DNA from: Ralstonia sp. UBA689 | GTDB taxonomy: Bacteria; Pseudomonadota; Gammaproteobacteria; Burkholderiales; Burkholderiaceae | Direction of reading: 5' to 3' | Assembly (NCBI RefSeq): GCF_002298975.1 | Contig: NZ_DBMV01000033.1 | Location: forward strand, 1-64,000 | Length of the DNA: 64,000 nucleotides | Program-made: the position numbers and the translations under genes | Shown here: positions 8,767-16,596 of the stretch, one piece after another | How positions within the stretch are numbered: position 1 is the first letter of the stretch | How the letters are laid out: the number at the start of each line of letters is the position of its first letter | The notes under the pieces: model-generated | What the model was told of the DNA's origin: nothing | Database searches by the model: none | What the model saw: the letters and a program-made list of their open reading frames with translations, nothing else

Positions 8767-11611
8767 GGGCCAAAAACCCACCAAAATACAGCGCATGCAG
8801 GCAACCCAGCGCCCCAACCCAGACCAACTCCTGGCCGAACTCCAATCCGACCAGGAGCACGCCTCCCGCGGCAAACTGCGCATCTATTTCGGCGCATCCG
8901 CAGGTGTGGGGAAGACCTACGCCATGCTCTCCGCAGCGAAGGCCGCCCGCGCCCAAGGCATTGACGTCGTCATCGGCCTGGTCGAAACCCACGGCCGCGC
9001 CGAAACGGCCGCGCTGGTCGCCGCTCTCGAACACCTTCCCACCCGCCAGATCGAATACAAGGGCCGCAGCCTTCCCGAGTTCAACCTCGACGCCGCGCTC
9101 GCGCGTAAGCCCGCGCTCATCCTCGTCGACGAACTTGCGCACTCCAACGTGGCCGGCTCGCGCCACCCCAAGCGCTGGCAGGACATTGAAGACCTCCTGG
9201 CCGCCGGTATCGACGTCTGGACCACCGTCAACGTCCAGCACCTCGACAGCCTGAACGAGGCGGTGGGCAGCATCACCGGCGTCCGCGTGTGGGAGACCGT
9301 GCCCGATGCGGTGTTCGATGCCGCCACCGAAGTCATCCTCGTCGACCTGCCCGCCGATGAACTGCTGCGCCGCCTGGCTGAGGGCAAGGTCTACATGCCC
9401 GAGCAGGCGCAGCATGCCGCGCGCAACTTCTTCCGCAAGGGCAACCTCATTGCCCTGCGCGAACTTGCCCTGCGCCGCACCGCCGACCGCGTGGACGACG
9501 ACGTGCAGGCCTACCGGCGCGCGCGCCGCATCGAAAACGTCTGGCGCACACGCGAGAGCATCGTCGCGTGCCTGGACCCGCAGGGCGACGGCGAGCAGGT
9601 CATCCGCAGCGCTGCGCGCCTGGCCGCGCAACTGGAATGCGATTGGCACGCCGTGGCGGTGGTGATGCCCCATCTGCGCGCCGCCGATGCGCGCGCCGAG
9701 CGCCTGCACGCGTTGCTCAAGCTGGCCGAAGACGCCGGTGCCAAGGTGGAGACGCTGGCCGGCACGAACGCCGTTGAGGCGATCACCGGTTACATCCGCC
9801 GCCACAACATCACCAAGGCCGTCATCGGGCGGCCGCCGGAGAAGCGCTGGCGTTCGGCGCGCGCCATCGTCGTGGCGCTGCGGCTGACGATCGGGCTGGA
9901 GCGCCGCCTGCCGAGCGGCGATTTTGCCGAATCCCTGGCGCGGCATTGCCCCGAGGTGGATGTGATCCGCGCCGCGGCTGACCCCGCGCGCACGCAGCTC
10001 ACGCCGCGCGCCGCCGAGATCGGCCGTGCCGACGTGCGCACCGAGGTCGAACGCGCCGCCGATGCGGAGATCGGTTGGCTGACGCCGGGCTACCTGGCTG
10101 CGTGCGTATATGTGGGCATTGCGACCGCGCTGTCGAGCCTCGTGCGACCGGTGTTCGATCTCGCCAACATCGTCATGTTGTTCCTGGCTGCCGTGGTGGC
10201 GGTGGCGATGCGCCACGGGCGCGGGCCGGCAGCGTTGGCCTCGGTGCTGTCGGTGGCGCTGTTCGATTTTTTCTTCGTGCCACCGCGCTACTCGTTTGCC
10301 GTGAGCGACGTGCAGTACCTGCTGACTTTCGCGGTGATGCTGGCGGTGGGCATGCTGGTCGGCCAGCTCACGGCGGGACTGCGCGAGCAGGCCGAGGCGG
10401 CCGTGCAGCGAGAGGCTGCTGCGCGTGCGCTGTATGAGGCCGCACGCGAGTTGTCCGCTGCGCTCACGCTGGACCAGATCGTCAGCATCGGCGGGCGCTT
10501 CGTCAACGCAACGTTCGGCGGGCGCTGCGCGTTCTTCTTCGTTGGGGCGGACGGGCGCCTGGGCGCGCCGCAGATCGCCAAGCCCGATGGCGCGGCGGAT
10601 GCCCCCTCGGGCATGCCCAACCTCGATCGCGTGCTGGCCGACTGGACGTATCAACACGGCCAGCCCGCCGGCACCGGTACGCACACGCTGCCCTCGGGCT
10701 CGGTGCTGTACCTGCCGCTGAAGGCGCCGATGGCGATTCGCGGTGTGCTGGCGGTGGAGCCCGAGACCTTCCAGGTGCTGGCCCAGCCTGACAACCGCCG
10801 CCAGATCGACGCCTGCGCCACCCTCATTGCCATTGCCATCGAGCGCGTGCACTACGTCGAGATCGCGCAGGACGCGCTGGTGCGCATCGAGTCTGAACGG
10901 CTGCGCAATTCGCTGCTGTCGGCCGTGTCGCATGATTTGCGCACGCCGCTCACTGGGCTGGTGGGGATGGCCGAGACGCTCACGCGCACGCAGCCGCCCC
11001 TGTCACCTTTGCAGGCCGAAGCCGCCGCCGCCATCGGCGAGCAGGCGCGGCGCATGCGCGCGATGGTCACCAACCTGCTCGACATGGCGCGCCTGCAAAA
11101 CCGCGAGATCAAGCTGCGGCTGGAGTGGCAGTCGCTCGAAGAGCTGATTGGCGCGGCGTTGCAGGCGATTCCGCTGCCCCATCATCGCGTGGTGGTGGAC
11201 GACCTGGCCGAACTGCCGCTGGTGCGCTGCGACGGGCCGCTCATGGAGCGCGTGCTGTCCAACCTGCTGGAGAACGCCGGCAAGTTCGCCCCTGAGGGTA
11301 CCGAGGTGCGCGTCTCGGCGGCGATCGTGCAAGACGAGAAGCGCGGCCAGGAGTTGCGCGTGCGCCTGCGCGACCACGGCCCCGGTGTGCCGGTCGGCTC
11401 CCAGCGCATCATCTTCGAGAAGTTCACTCGCGGCGAGAAGGAATCGGCGACGACCGGCGTCGGCTTGGGCCTGGCCGTGTGCGAGGCCATCGTCAGCGCG
11501 CACAACGGCCGCATCTGGGTCGAGACGCCGGCTGACGGCGGCGCGTGCTTCGTGGTCGCCCTGCCCGCCGCCGAGCCACCGCCCGTGGAGGCGGATGAGG
11601 CCAACGCTTGA
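8756..11611 (+). CDS. kdpD: Sensor histidine kinase KdpD
   Basis: About 951 residues (E. coli KdpD 894). In order: KdpD N-terminal domain with Walker A GASAGVGKT near residue 45 and VDELAHSN; a Usp-like domain (~270-390); four membrane helices of the DUF4118 type (~440-540); a GAF-like region; HisKA with SHDLRTPLTGL; and HATPase with NLLENAGKFAPEG and GVGLGLAVCEAI. It senses K+ limitation and phosphorylates KdpE. The start is uncertain: ATGs at 8744, 8756 and 8795 are in frame, the first two inside repeat copy B. No kdpE lies next to it, which is unusual. Confidence 0.93.
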   Translation: MDHKGQKPTKIQRMQATQRPNPDQLLAELQSDQEHASRGKLRIYFGASAGVGKTYAMLSAAKAARAQGIDVVIGLVETHGRAETAALVAALEHLPTRQIEYKGRSLPEFNLDAALARKPALILVDELAHSNVAGSRHPKRWQDIEDLLAAGIDVWTTVNVQHLDSLNEAVGSITGVRVWETVPDAVFDAATEVILVDLPADELLRRLAEGKVYMPEQAQHAARNFFRKGNLIALRELALRRTADRVDDDVQAYRRARRIENVWRTRESIVACLDPQGDGEQVIRSAARLAAQLECDWHAVAVVMPHLRAADARAERLHALLKLAEDAGAKVETLAGTNAVEAITGYIRRHNITKAVIGRPPEKRWRSARAIVVALRLTIGLERRLPSGDFAESLARHCPEVDVIRAAADPARTQLTPRAAEIGRADVRTEVERAADAEIGWLTPGYLAACVYVGIATALSSLVRPVFDLANIVMLFLAAVVAVAMRHGRGPAALASVLSVALFDFFFVPPRYSFAVSDVQYLLTFAVMLAVGMLVGQLTAGLREQAEAAVQREAAARALYEAARELSAALTLDQIVSIGGRFVNATFGGRCAFFFVGADGRLGAPQIAKPDGAADAPSGMPNLDRVLADWTYQHGQPAGTGTHTLPSGSVLYLPLKAPMAIRGVLAVEPETFQVLAQPDNRRQIDACATLIAIAIERVHYVEIAQDALVRIESERLRNSLLSAVSHDLRTPLTGLVGMAETLTRTQPPLSPLQAEAAAAIGEQARRMRAMVTNLLDMARLQNREIKLRLEWQSLEELIGAALQAIPLPHHRVVVDDLAELPLVRCDGPLMERVLSNLLENAGKFAPEGTEVRVSAAIVQDEKRGQELRVRLRDHGPGVPVGSQRIIFEKFTRGEKESATTGVGLGLAVCEAIVSAHNGRIWVETPADGGACFVVALPAAEPPPVEADEANA

Positions 11612-11746
11612 CCCTGCACCGCCATGGGGCATATGGACATGCCGAAAATGTCGTTCAGTCGCGCTCGCCCGTATGACAGGATCACGTCACACCGCCCGCT
11701 ACCCGCGGGCGGATTTCATTCACGACAAGATCCACGAGGTTTCTCC

Positions 11747-12553
11747 ATGTCTCTGTTCTCCCGCCTTGCGCGCGTGGCCCTGCCGGCCGTTGCGTTTGCC
11801 ATTGCCTCCGGCGCCCACGCCGACAACAAGCAGATCAAGCTCGGCACCATGAGCGGCCCCGATGCGCAAATCTGGGAAGTCGTGCAGAAGGTCGCCAAGA
11901 AGGACGGCCTGGACATCAAGATCATCGAGTTCAACGATTACGCCCAGCCCAACCCCGCGCTCGACTCCGGCGACCTGGACGCCAACGGCTTCCAGCACCA
12001 ACCCTTCCTCGACAGCCAGATCAAGGCGCGCGGCTACAAGATCGTCAACGTGGGCCTGACCTACGTGGCGCCGATGGGTTTCTACTCGAAGAAGATCAAA
12101 TCGTTTGCCCAGCTCAAGGAAGGCGCCAAGGTCGGCATTCAGAACGACCCGTCCAACGGCAACCGCGCCTTGCTGCTGCTGCAGAAGGCGGGCGTGATCA
12201 AGCTTAAGGCGGGTGTGGGCACGAATGGCACCAACGCCACCCTGCGTGACGTGGTCGAGAACCCGAAGAAGATCAAGCTGATCGAGCTGGATTCGGCCCA
12301 ACTGCCGCGCTCGCTGGAGGATCTGGACGTCGCTTCCATCAACACCGACTACGCGGTCAAGAACGGTCTGACGCCCACCAAGGATGCGATCGCGCTGGAA
12401 GACCGCCAGGGCCCGTACGCCAACCTGATCGCCGTGCGCGAGAAAGACAAGAACCAGCCGTGGGTGAAGGCGCTGGTGCACGCCTACCAGTCCGAGGAAG
12501 TCCGCAAGTTCCTTGACACGCAGTTCAAGGGCGCGATTCTGCCGGCGTTTTAA
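11747..12553 (+). CDS. MetQ/NlpA-family ABC transporter substrate-binding protein
   Basis: 268 residues. A signal peptide ends near residue 25 (SGAHA), with no lipobox Cys, so it is a soluble periplasmic protein rather than the usual lipoprotein. Family segments include GTMSGPDAQIWEVVQKVAKK, the GDLDANGFQHQPFLD block and ALLLLQKAG. The family binds methionine and feeds a MetNI transporter. No ABC ATPase or permease is adjacent, so the partner lies elsewhere. The ATG at 11747 is chosen because it starts the signal peptide. Confidence 0.9.
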   Translation: MSLFSRLARVALPAVAFAIASGAHADNKQIKLGTMSGPDAQIWEVVQKVAKKDGLDIKIIEFNDYAQPNPALDSGDLDANGFQHQPFLDSQIKARGYKIVNVGLTYVAPMGFYSKKIKSFAQLKEGAKVGIQNDPSNGNRALLLLQKAGVIKLKAGVGTNGTNATLRDVVENPKKIKLIELDSAQLPRSLEDLDVASINTDYAVKNGLTPTKDAIALEDRQGPYANLIAVREKDKNQPWVKALVHAYQSEEVRKFLDTQFKGAILPAF

Positions 12554-12743
12554 TGCCGCCTAAAAAAGTAAGCGAATACTTTCTCGGAAGGCTTGGTACT
12601 GAATCACGGCGCGCGGTGGGAAACATGACATTCCCGGCGCGCCGCACCGTTTGTTGCGTTGCGTCATCCTGTGACAGTTGCAATCGTTTCCGTCACCCGT
12701 GGCGCCTTGACAACGCGTTGCTGCATTACGTAGTTCTACCTTA

Positions 12744-12772
12744 TTGCAATGCAACAAACGATTCGCTATAGT
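12744..12772 (+). promoter_or_regulatory. Sigma-70-type promoter of small RNA candidate
   Basis: TTGCAA (12744-12749), a spacer of exactly 17 bp, then TATAGT (12767-12772). This close match to the sigma-70 consensus sits about 60 bp before a strong intrinsic terminator, with no convincing ORF between. Confidence 0.65.
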
Positions 12773-12778
12773 AGGAAC

Positions 12779-12837
12779 TGTCTCCTCCACCCTCCTTGGT
12801 GGATTGTGGCCCGAGCACCTGGTGCTCGGGCTTTTTT
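12779..12837 (+). ncRNA. Candidate small RNA with anti-Shine-Dalgarno loop
   Basis: Predicted transcript of about 58 nt from near 12779. It starts with a pyrimidine-rich stretch (TGTCTCCTCCACC). A small hairpin CCACC/GGTGG displays the loop CTCCTT. The 3' end is a perfect terminator: GCCCGAGCACC (12809-12819) pairs with GGTGCTCGGGC (12821-12831), followed by T6. Promoter, size and terminator together support a stand-alone sRNA. The exposed CCTCC motif could pair with ribosome binding sites, as in cuckoo/CcsR-type RNAs of alphaproteobacteria; that analogy is an inference. The rest of 12554-12743 shows no gene I trust. Confidence 0.55.
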
Positions 12838-13164
12838 CTTTGGCGTTCGCCACCCTCCCCCATTCGGGCTACCTTGCTTTCCTGCCGGTTCCGGCTACGC
12901 TGATTTCCTCAGGTTCGGTCATTGCGGCGTTGCCCGATAGCAACGAGCACTTTTTTCAAGCATCCGATTCAGCCCGCGACCGTGCCGCAGGCCCCGCTTG
13001 TCGGATCGCCGCATTGGAAGCGTCTCTTGGATCGCATCGCCGATCTGATTTGTGCGTAACCGTGCGCTTTCTGCCGCCAACATCGCGGAATTGCGTCAGC
13101 CTTTGTCCTACAGGCGATTCGGCGAACCCCGGACAGTCTGCGGGAGTCCCCTTCACTAAAATTC

Positions 13165-13233
13165 ACCTTGCTCTCTCTTTAGAGAGCACTCCCCCCCTTT
13201 TGAGCCCGCCCCTGTTGCGGGCTTCATTTTTTT
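13165..13233 (+). ncRNA. Second candidate small RNA 3' region (hairpin plus terminator)
   Basis: A 7-bp hairpin GCTCTCT/AGAGAGC (13170-13176 with 13181-13187) is followed by a single-stranded C-run (CACTCCCCCCC) and a terminator, AGCCCGC (13203-13209) with GCGGGCT (13217-13223), then T7. No protein gene ends here, so it may close another small RNA. The upstream promoter is unclear: TAAAAT at 13157 has a poor -35. Nothing coding is seen between 12841 and 13160. Confidence 0.35.
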
Positions 13234-13305
13234 AGGGCACGATTTCCTCCATCCCGTCGCCGCCGACACCGGCGCCGGAAGCTCAAAAGGTTGGGGGAAT
13301 CGCTC

Positions 13306-13346
13306 AAAGCCCGCGCAGTTGAAAAGCTGCGCGGGCTTTGTTTTTT
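13306..13346 (+). terminator. Strong intrinsic terminator, third in the gene-poor region
   Basis: AAAGCCCGCGCAG (13306-13318) pairs with CTGCGCGGGCTTT (13327-13339) in a perfect 13-bp stem, followed by GTTTTTT. No gene precedes it for over 700 bp on this strand. It may end a third small RNA whose 5' part carries TTTCCTCCATCC (near 13242-13253). Confidence 0.7.
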
Positions 13347-13465
13347 CCGGCGCCGGCGCCTGACAAGCGGTGCGCACGGTGCTTCAATGACTGCACGCGG
13401 CAGATGCGTGCATGGCGCAAACAGGATGCGCCATGCCCCATACGAACAACAACAAGGACTGGCCG

Positions 13466-14680
13466 ATGGAAGGTTTCGCGCAACTCGCCGTGCTGGTGGT
13501 GGACGATCACCCTGTGCAACGGGCGGCCGCCCGGCAGTTGCTGCACACGCTCGGCGTGCAGCAGATCCTGACCGCCTGCGACGGCCGCGAGGCGCTCTAC
13601 CTGCTTCAGCTCTGCCACGTCGACCTTGTGCTGTGCGATATCGATATGCCCGGCATGAACGGCCCTGAACTGATGGAGCAAATGCTGCTGCGCGACGGCC
13701 AGATATTCCCGCGACAGGCGCCGGTATGGGCGTGGGTCAGTGCGATGGACGCGCCGATTGTCGAGTCGCACGTGAGCCTGGCCGATGCGATCGGTCTTGC
13801 GTACGCGCATGGCCTGCAGAAGCCGCTGCGCCCCGCGCACGTGTTGCCGCTGCTGCAGGAGGCCGCAGCGCGGGACGATGATCCTGCGCCCGCCAACCCG
13901 GCCAGCCCGCCGCAGTTCTCCGATGATGAGCTCGCCGCGCTGATCCATGAGACGCCCGAGCAGATCGAGGTGATGCTGCAGCCCCAGCACGATCTCGCCA
14001 GCAACCAGATTGCCGGCGCCGAGGCGCTGTGCCGATGGATGCATCCGGTGCATGGGCGTGTGTCGCCCGCCGCGTTCGTGCCACGCCTGGAGGCACTGGG
14101 CCTGGCAGACGGCCTGTTCTTCCATGTGCTGGAGCATTGCGTGCGCGTGCAGCACGCGCTGGCCGCACATGCGCATTCCGTGCCGATCGGCGTGAATGCC
14201 TCCGCGCAGACGCTCAGCCGCCGGGGCACCATCGAGCGCATCGAGGCCATCGTGCGCGCGTCGCGCGTCGCGCCGGCCTCCATCGCCATCGAGCTGACCG
14301 AGGATTCACCGGTGCCCGACGCCACGCAACTGACCATCGCGCTCAACCGCCTGCGCCTGCTGGGGCATCCCTTGGCCATCGATGACTTTGGCGTCGGCAT
14401 CGCTACGCTCAAGCTGCTGGCCGACTTGCCCTTCTCGATCCTCAAGATCGACCGCTCGTTTACGGCGGCCGTCAACCAGACCAGCCAGCGCGGCGTGATC
14501 TGCCGCACCATGATCGAACTGGCGCGCACGCTGCATCTCGAATGCGTTGCTGAAGGGGTGGAAACCGATGCGCAGCGCCAGACATTGCGCGCATTGGGGT
14601 GTGCCGTCGGGCAGGGCTACCTGTGGGCGGCGCCGCTGTCGACCACGGCGTTTCTGGCGCATGTGCAGGCGGCGGCGTAG
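13466..14680 (+). CDS. Response regulator with receiver and EAL (c-di-GMP phosphodiesterase) domains
   Basis: 404 residues from the ATG at 13466, which has AAGGA upstream; an earlier ATG at 13433 is possible. The receiver domain (residues 5-135) has VVDDHP and the phospho-acceptor in LCDIDMPG. The EAL domain (~150-400) keeps its signature: AEALCRW, VNASAQTL, IELTED, AIDDFGVG, LKIDRSF, AEGVETD and GQGYLWAAP. Metal- and c-di-GMP-binding residues appear intact, so it should hydrolyse c-di-GMP. The layout resembles VieA/RocR-type regulators. The LuxR-type response regulator 350 bp downstream may belong to the same signalling pathway. Confidence 0.9.
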   Translation: MEGFAQLAVLVVDDHPVQRAAARQLLHTLGVQQILTACDGREALYLLQLCHVDLVLCDIDMPGMNGPELMEQMLLRDGQIFPRQAPVWAWVSAMDAPIVESHVSLADAIGLAYAHGLQKPLRPAHVLPLLQEAAARDDDPAPANPASPPQFSDDELAALIHETPEQIEVMLQPQHDLASNQIAGAEALCRWMHPVHGRVSPAAFVPRLEALGLADGLFFHVLEHCVRVQHALAAHAHSVPIGVNASAQTLSRRGTIERIEAIVRASRVAPASIAIELTEDSPVPDATQLTIALNRLRLLGHPLAIDDFGVGIATLKLLADLPFSILKIDRSFTAAVNQTSQRGVICRTMIELARTLHLECVAEGVETDAQRQTLRALGCAVGQGYLWAAPLSTTAFLAHVQAAA

Positions 14681-14838
14681 CTGCCGAATGTGGCAACGGT
14701 GTTCAGTTTCTTTCAGTCCTGATTGAAACAGCTTCTGCCCCGAAAGGTTACAGAGCATCCAAAGTAAGAAAAGTCTGATCCCTTTGGGTATCTCGGCTGG
14801 GTATGGTTGCCTGCACTGTTTTGCAGGTTCCCCTATCC

Positions 14839-15015
14839 ATGACGACTCCGATCCATCCCATTCCGCCGGCGCGCGCCAAGCTGGACGCGCCATCCCAGGC
14901 GATGCTGCGCTCGCAGATCGACTGCACCTTCTTCGCGCTCCCTCGGCCGCGCCGCGCGCAGATCGACGATTGGCGACGGCGCATGCGGGACACCACGCAG
15001 CCTGCGCTGACTTGA
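14839..15015 (+). CDS. Small hypothetical protein
   Basis: 58 residues, soluble, Arg-rich, with no recognised domain. It ends 13 bp before the LuxR-type response regulator, in the same direction, which suggests cotranscription. No strong ribosome binding site is seen, so it may be spurious. The gap before it (14681-14838) contains no other gene. Confidence 0.3.
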   Translation: MTTPIHPIPPARAKLDAPSQAMLRSQIDCTFFALPRPRRAQIDDWRRRMRDTTQPALT

Positions 15016-15028
15016 TCGCGCGCATCGC

Positions 15029-15676
15029 ATGTCACCTTTCCTGTCGATCGTCGCGGCAGACGATCATCCCGTGATCTTGATGGGGCTGACGGCTGCCATT
15101 TCGCAATTTTCCAAGCAGCGTGTCGTTGCGCAAGCGCACGACGGGCGCGAACTGATGCAGGTGCTCGACCATATCGATTGCGACGTCGTCGTGACCGACT
15201 ATTGCCTGAACGGGGACCCGCGGTTCGACGGCATGCAATTGCTGGGGCGCTTGCGCAAACGCCATCCGAAGCGCGCGATCGTGGTCTGTACGATGGTCCA
15301 AAACCCGGCCCTGCTGCGTGCCATGCGGCAGATCGGCGTGGCGGGCATCGTTAGCAAGAGTGACGACCTGATCCATGTCGGCCACGCCATCGAGGCGGCC
15401 ACCCGTGGTCTGCACTACTTCAGCCCGTGCATTCTGGTGGATGGTGGCCTTGACCCCAACGAGCGCGACGTGCTCCAGACCCTGAGCGCCCGCGAGCGCG
15501 AGGTCGTTCGCCTCTATGCCAGCGGCTTGGCCGTGTCGGAAATCGCGCGCAAGCTCGGTTCAAGCATCAAAACGGTCAGCACCCAGAAGACCTCGGCACT
15601 GCGCAAGCTGGGGCTGGCCCGCGAGACCGATCTTTTCCAGTATGCGCGCACCAGCGGACTGTCTTCGATCCCCTGA
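15029..15676 (+). CDS. LuxR/NarL-type response regulator (RcsB-like)
   Basis: 215 residues. The N-terminal receiver has acidic pocket ADDHPVI and phospho-acceptor VVTDYCLNGD, the latter with the insertion before the loop Gly seen in RcsB/BvgA-like regulators. The conserved Lys is in IVSKSDD. The C-terminal GerE helix-turn-helix is clear (LSAREREVVRLYASG, then EIARKLGSSIKTVSTQK). It should bind DNA when phosphorylated. No histidine kinase is adjacent; the receiver-EAL gene upstream is the only signalling neighbour. Confidence 0.88.
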   Translation: MSPFLSIVAADDHPVILMGLTAAISQFSKQRVVAQAHDGRELMQVLDHIDCDVVVTDYCLNGDPRFDGMQLLGRLRKRHPKRAIVVCTMVQNPALLRAMRQIGVAGIVSKSDDLIHVGHAIEAATRGLHYFSPCILVDGGLDPNERDVLQTLSAREREVVRLYASGLAVSEIARKLGSSIKTVSTQKTSALRKLGLARETDLFQYARTSGLSSIP

Positions 15677-15691
15677 GGGCGGAGCCGCGCG

Positions 15692-16471
15692 TCAGCCGAT
15701 CCGGTGGCGCGTCGGCATGGGCAGCGTCTGTGCCGCTGGCGCCGCAAGCGGACGTGGTGCGTCTGCCGCGCCGCCTGCCATCAGCCAAATGAACAACGGC
15801 GTCGCGACCAGCGCGCCGGCCAGTTGCGCCAGCATGTAACCCAGCACGTCGCCGGGGCGGATGCCGGAGGGGCCGTCGGTCAGCGCGCAGGCCAGCGTCA
15901 GCGCCGGGTTGGCCAGCGACGACGATGCCGTGAACCAATACCCCGCCGCGATGTAGGCGGCCACCGCCAGCGGCAACTGCTTTGGCGCGTGCCGGCCGCA
16001 GGCGATGCCGACGGCCATCAACCCGAACGTTGCCAGCGCCTCGCTCCACCACAGCGCCGGGCCGGTCGTGACATGCGTGCCTGCCGACCATGCCGGCATG
16101 CCGTACATCGCATGCACCGCGGCCACGCCGAGCGCCGCCCCCACCCCCTGCACGATCACGTAGGCCAGCGCCTCGCGCCAGCGCAGGCGCCCCTGCAGCG
16201 CGGCCGACAGCGTGACGGCCGGGTTCAGGTGCGCCCCCGACACTGGCCCGAACGCCGTCAGCAGCGCGCACAGCCCCGCCCCACCCGCCAGCGATTGCGC
16301 CAGCAGCGTCCACGTGGCATCGCCACCGGAGAGGCGATGTGCGTGAATGCCCGCGCCGATCACCACGGCAATCAACAAGGCTGTCCCCACCGCTTCTGCA
16401 GCGATGCGGCGGCCCAAGGAGACCGAAGGCGAGGTGGCGGGCGCAGCGCGAAGCGGAGAGACGGTGGCCAT
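15692..16471 (-). CDS. Aquaporin (MIP family)
   Basis: 259 residues from the ATG at 16471; an ATG at 16504 is possible. Six hydrophobic helices in two repeats. The two pore loops are NPAVTLS (after GAHL) and NPALTLA (after SSLA), so both NPA motifs are intact. It should be a channel for water or small neutral solutes. The second loop (ANPALTLACALTDG) resembles the AqpS-like bacterial group often tied to metalloid transport, but no arsenic genes are next to it. It lies 125 bp downstream of the MFS gene on the same strand. Confidence 0.9.
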   Translation of the reverse strand: MATVSPLRAAPATSPSVSLGRRIAAEAVGTALLIAVVIGAGIHAHRLSGGDATWTLLAQSLAGGAGLCALLTAFGPVSGAHLNPAVTLSAALQGRLRWREALAYVIVQGVGAALGVAAVHAMYGMPAWSAGTHVTTGPALWWSEALATFGLMAVGIACGRHAPKQLPLAVAAYIAAGYWFTASSSLANPALTLACALTDGPSGIRPGDVLGYMLAQLAGALVATPLFIWLMAGGAADAPRPLAAPAAQTLPMPTRHRIG

Positions 16472-16596
16472 GCGGGAGCGGAGTGCGGACGATGCAAGGT
16501 GCATCGCGCGGGAGTGTGAGACCGCCGCCTCAGGACGATCAATGCACTGCGGCGCGCTTGTGTCGCGCGCCGCAGTATCGAATAGCGGAATCGGGC

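Noticed and set aside
8552..10933. Very long open frame antisense to kdpD, and similar ones antisense to kdpA/kdpB (3622-5322, 5309-7966), hsdR (26806-28551) and the hmp-nnrS-MocR region (35373-38183)
   Set aside because: They are shadows of high-GC genes: His/Arg/Gln-rich translations without domains, opposite strands encoding clear proteins.
12744..13235. A 163-codon frame across the small-RNA region
   Set aside because: It starts inside the sRNA promoter and runs through two intrinsic terminators; composition is not protein-like.
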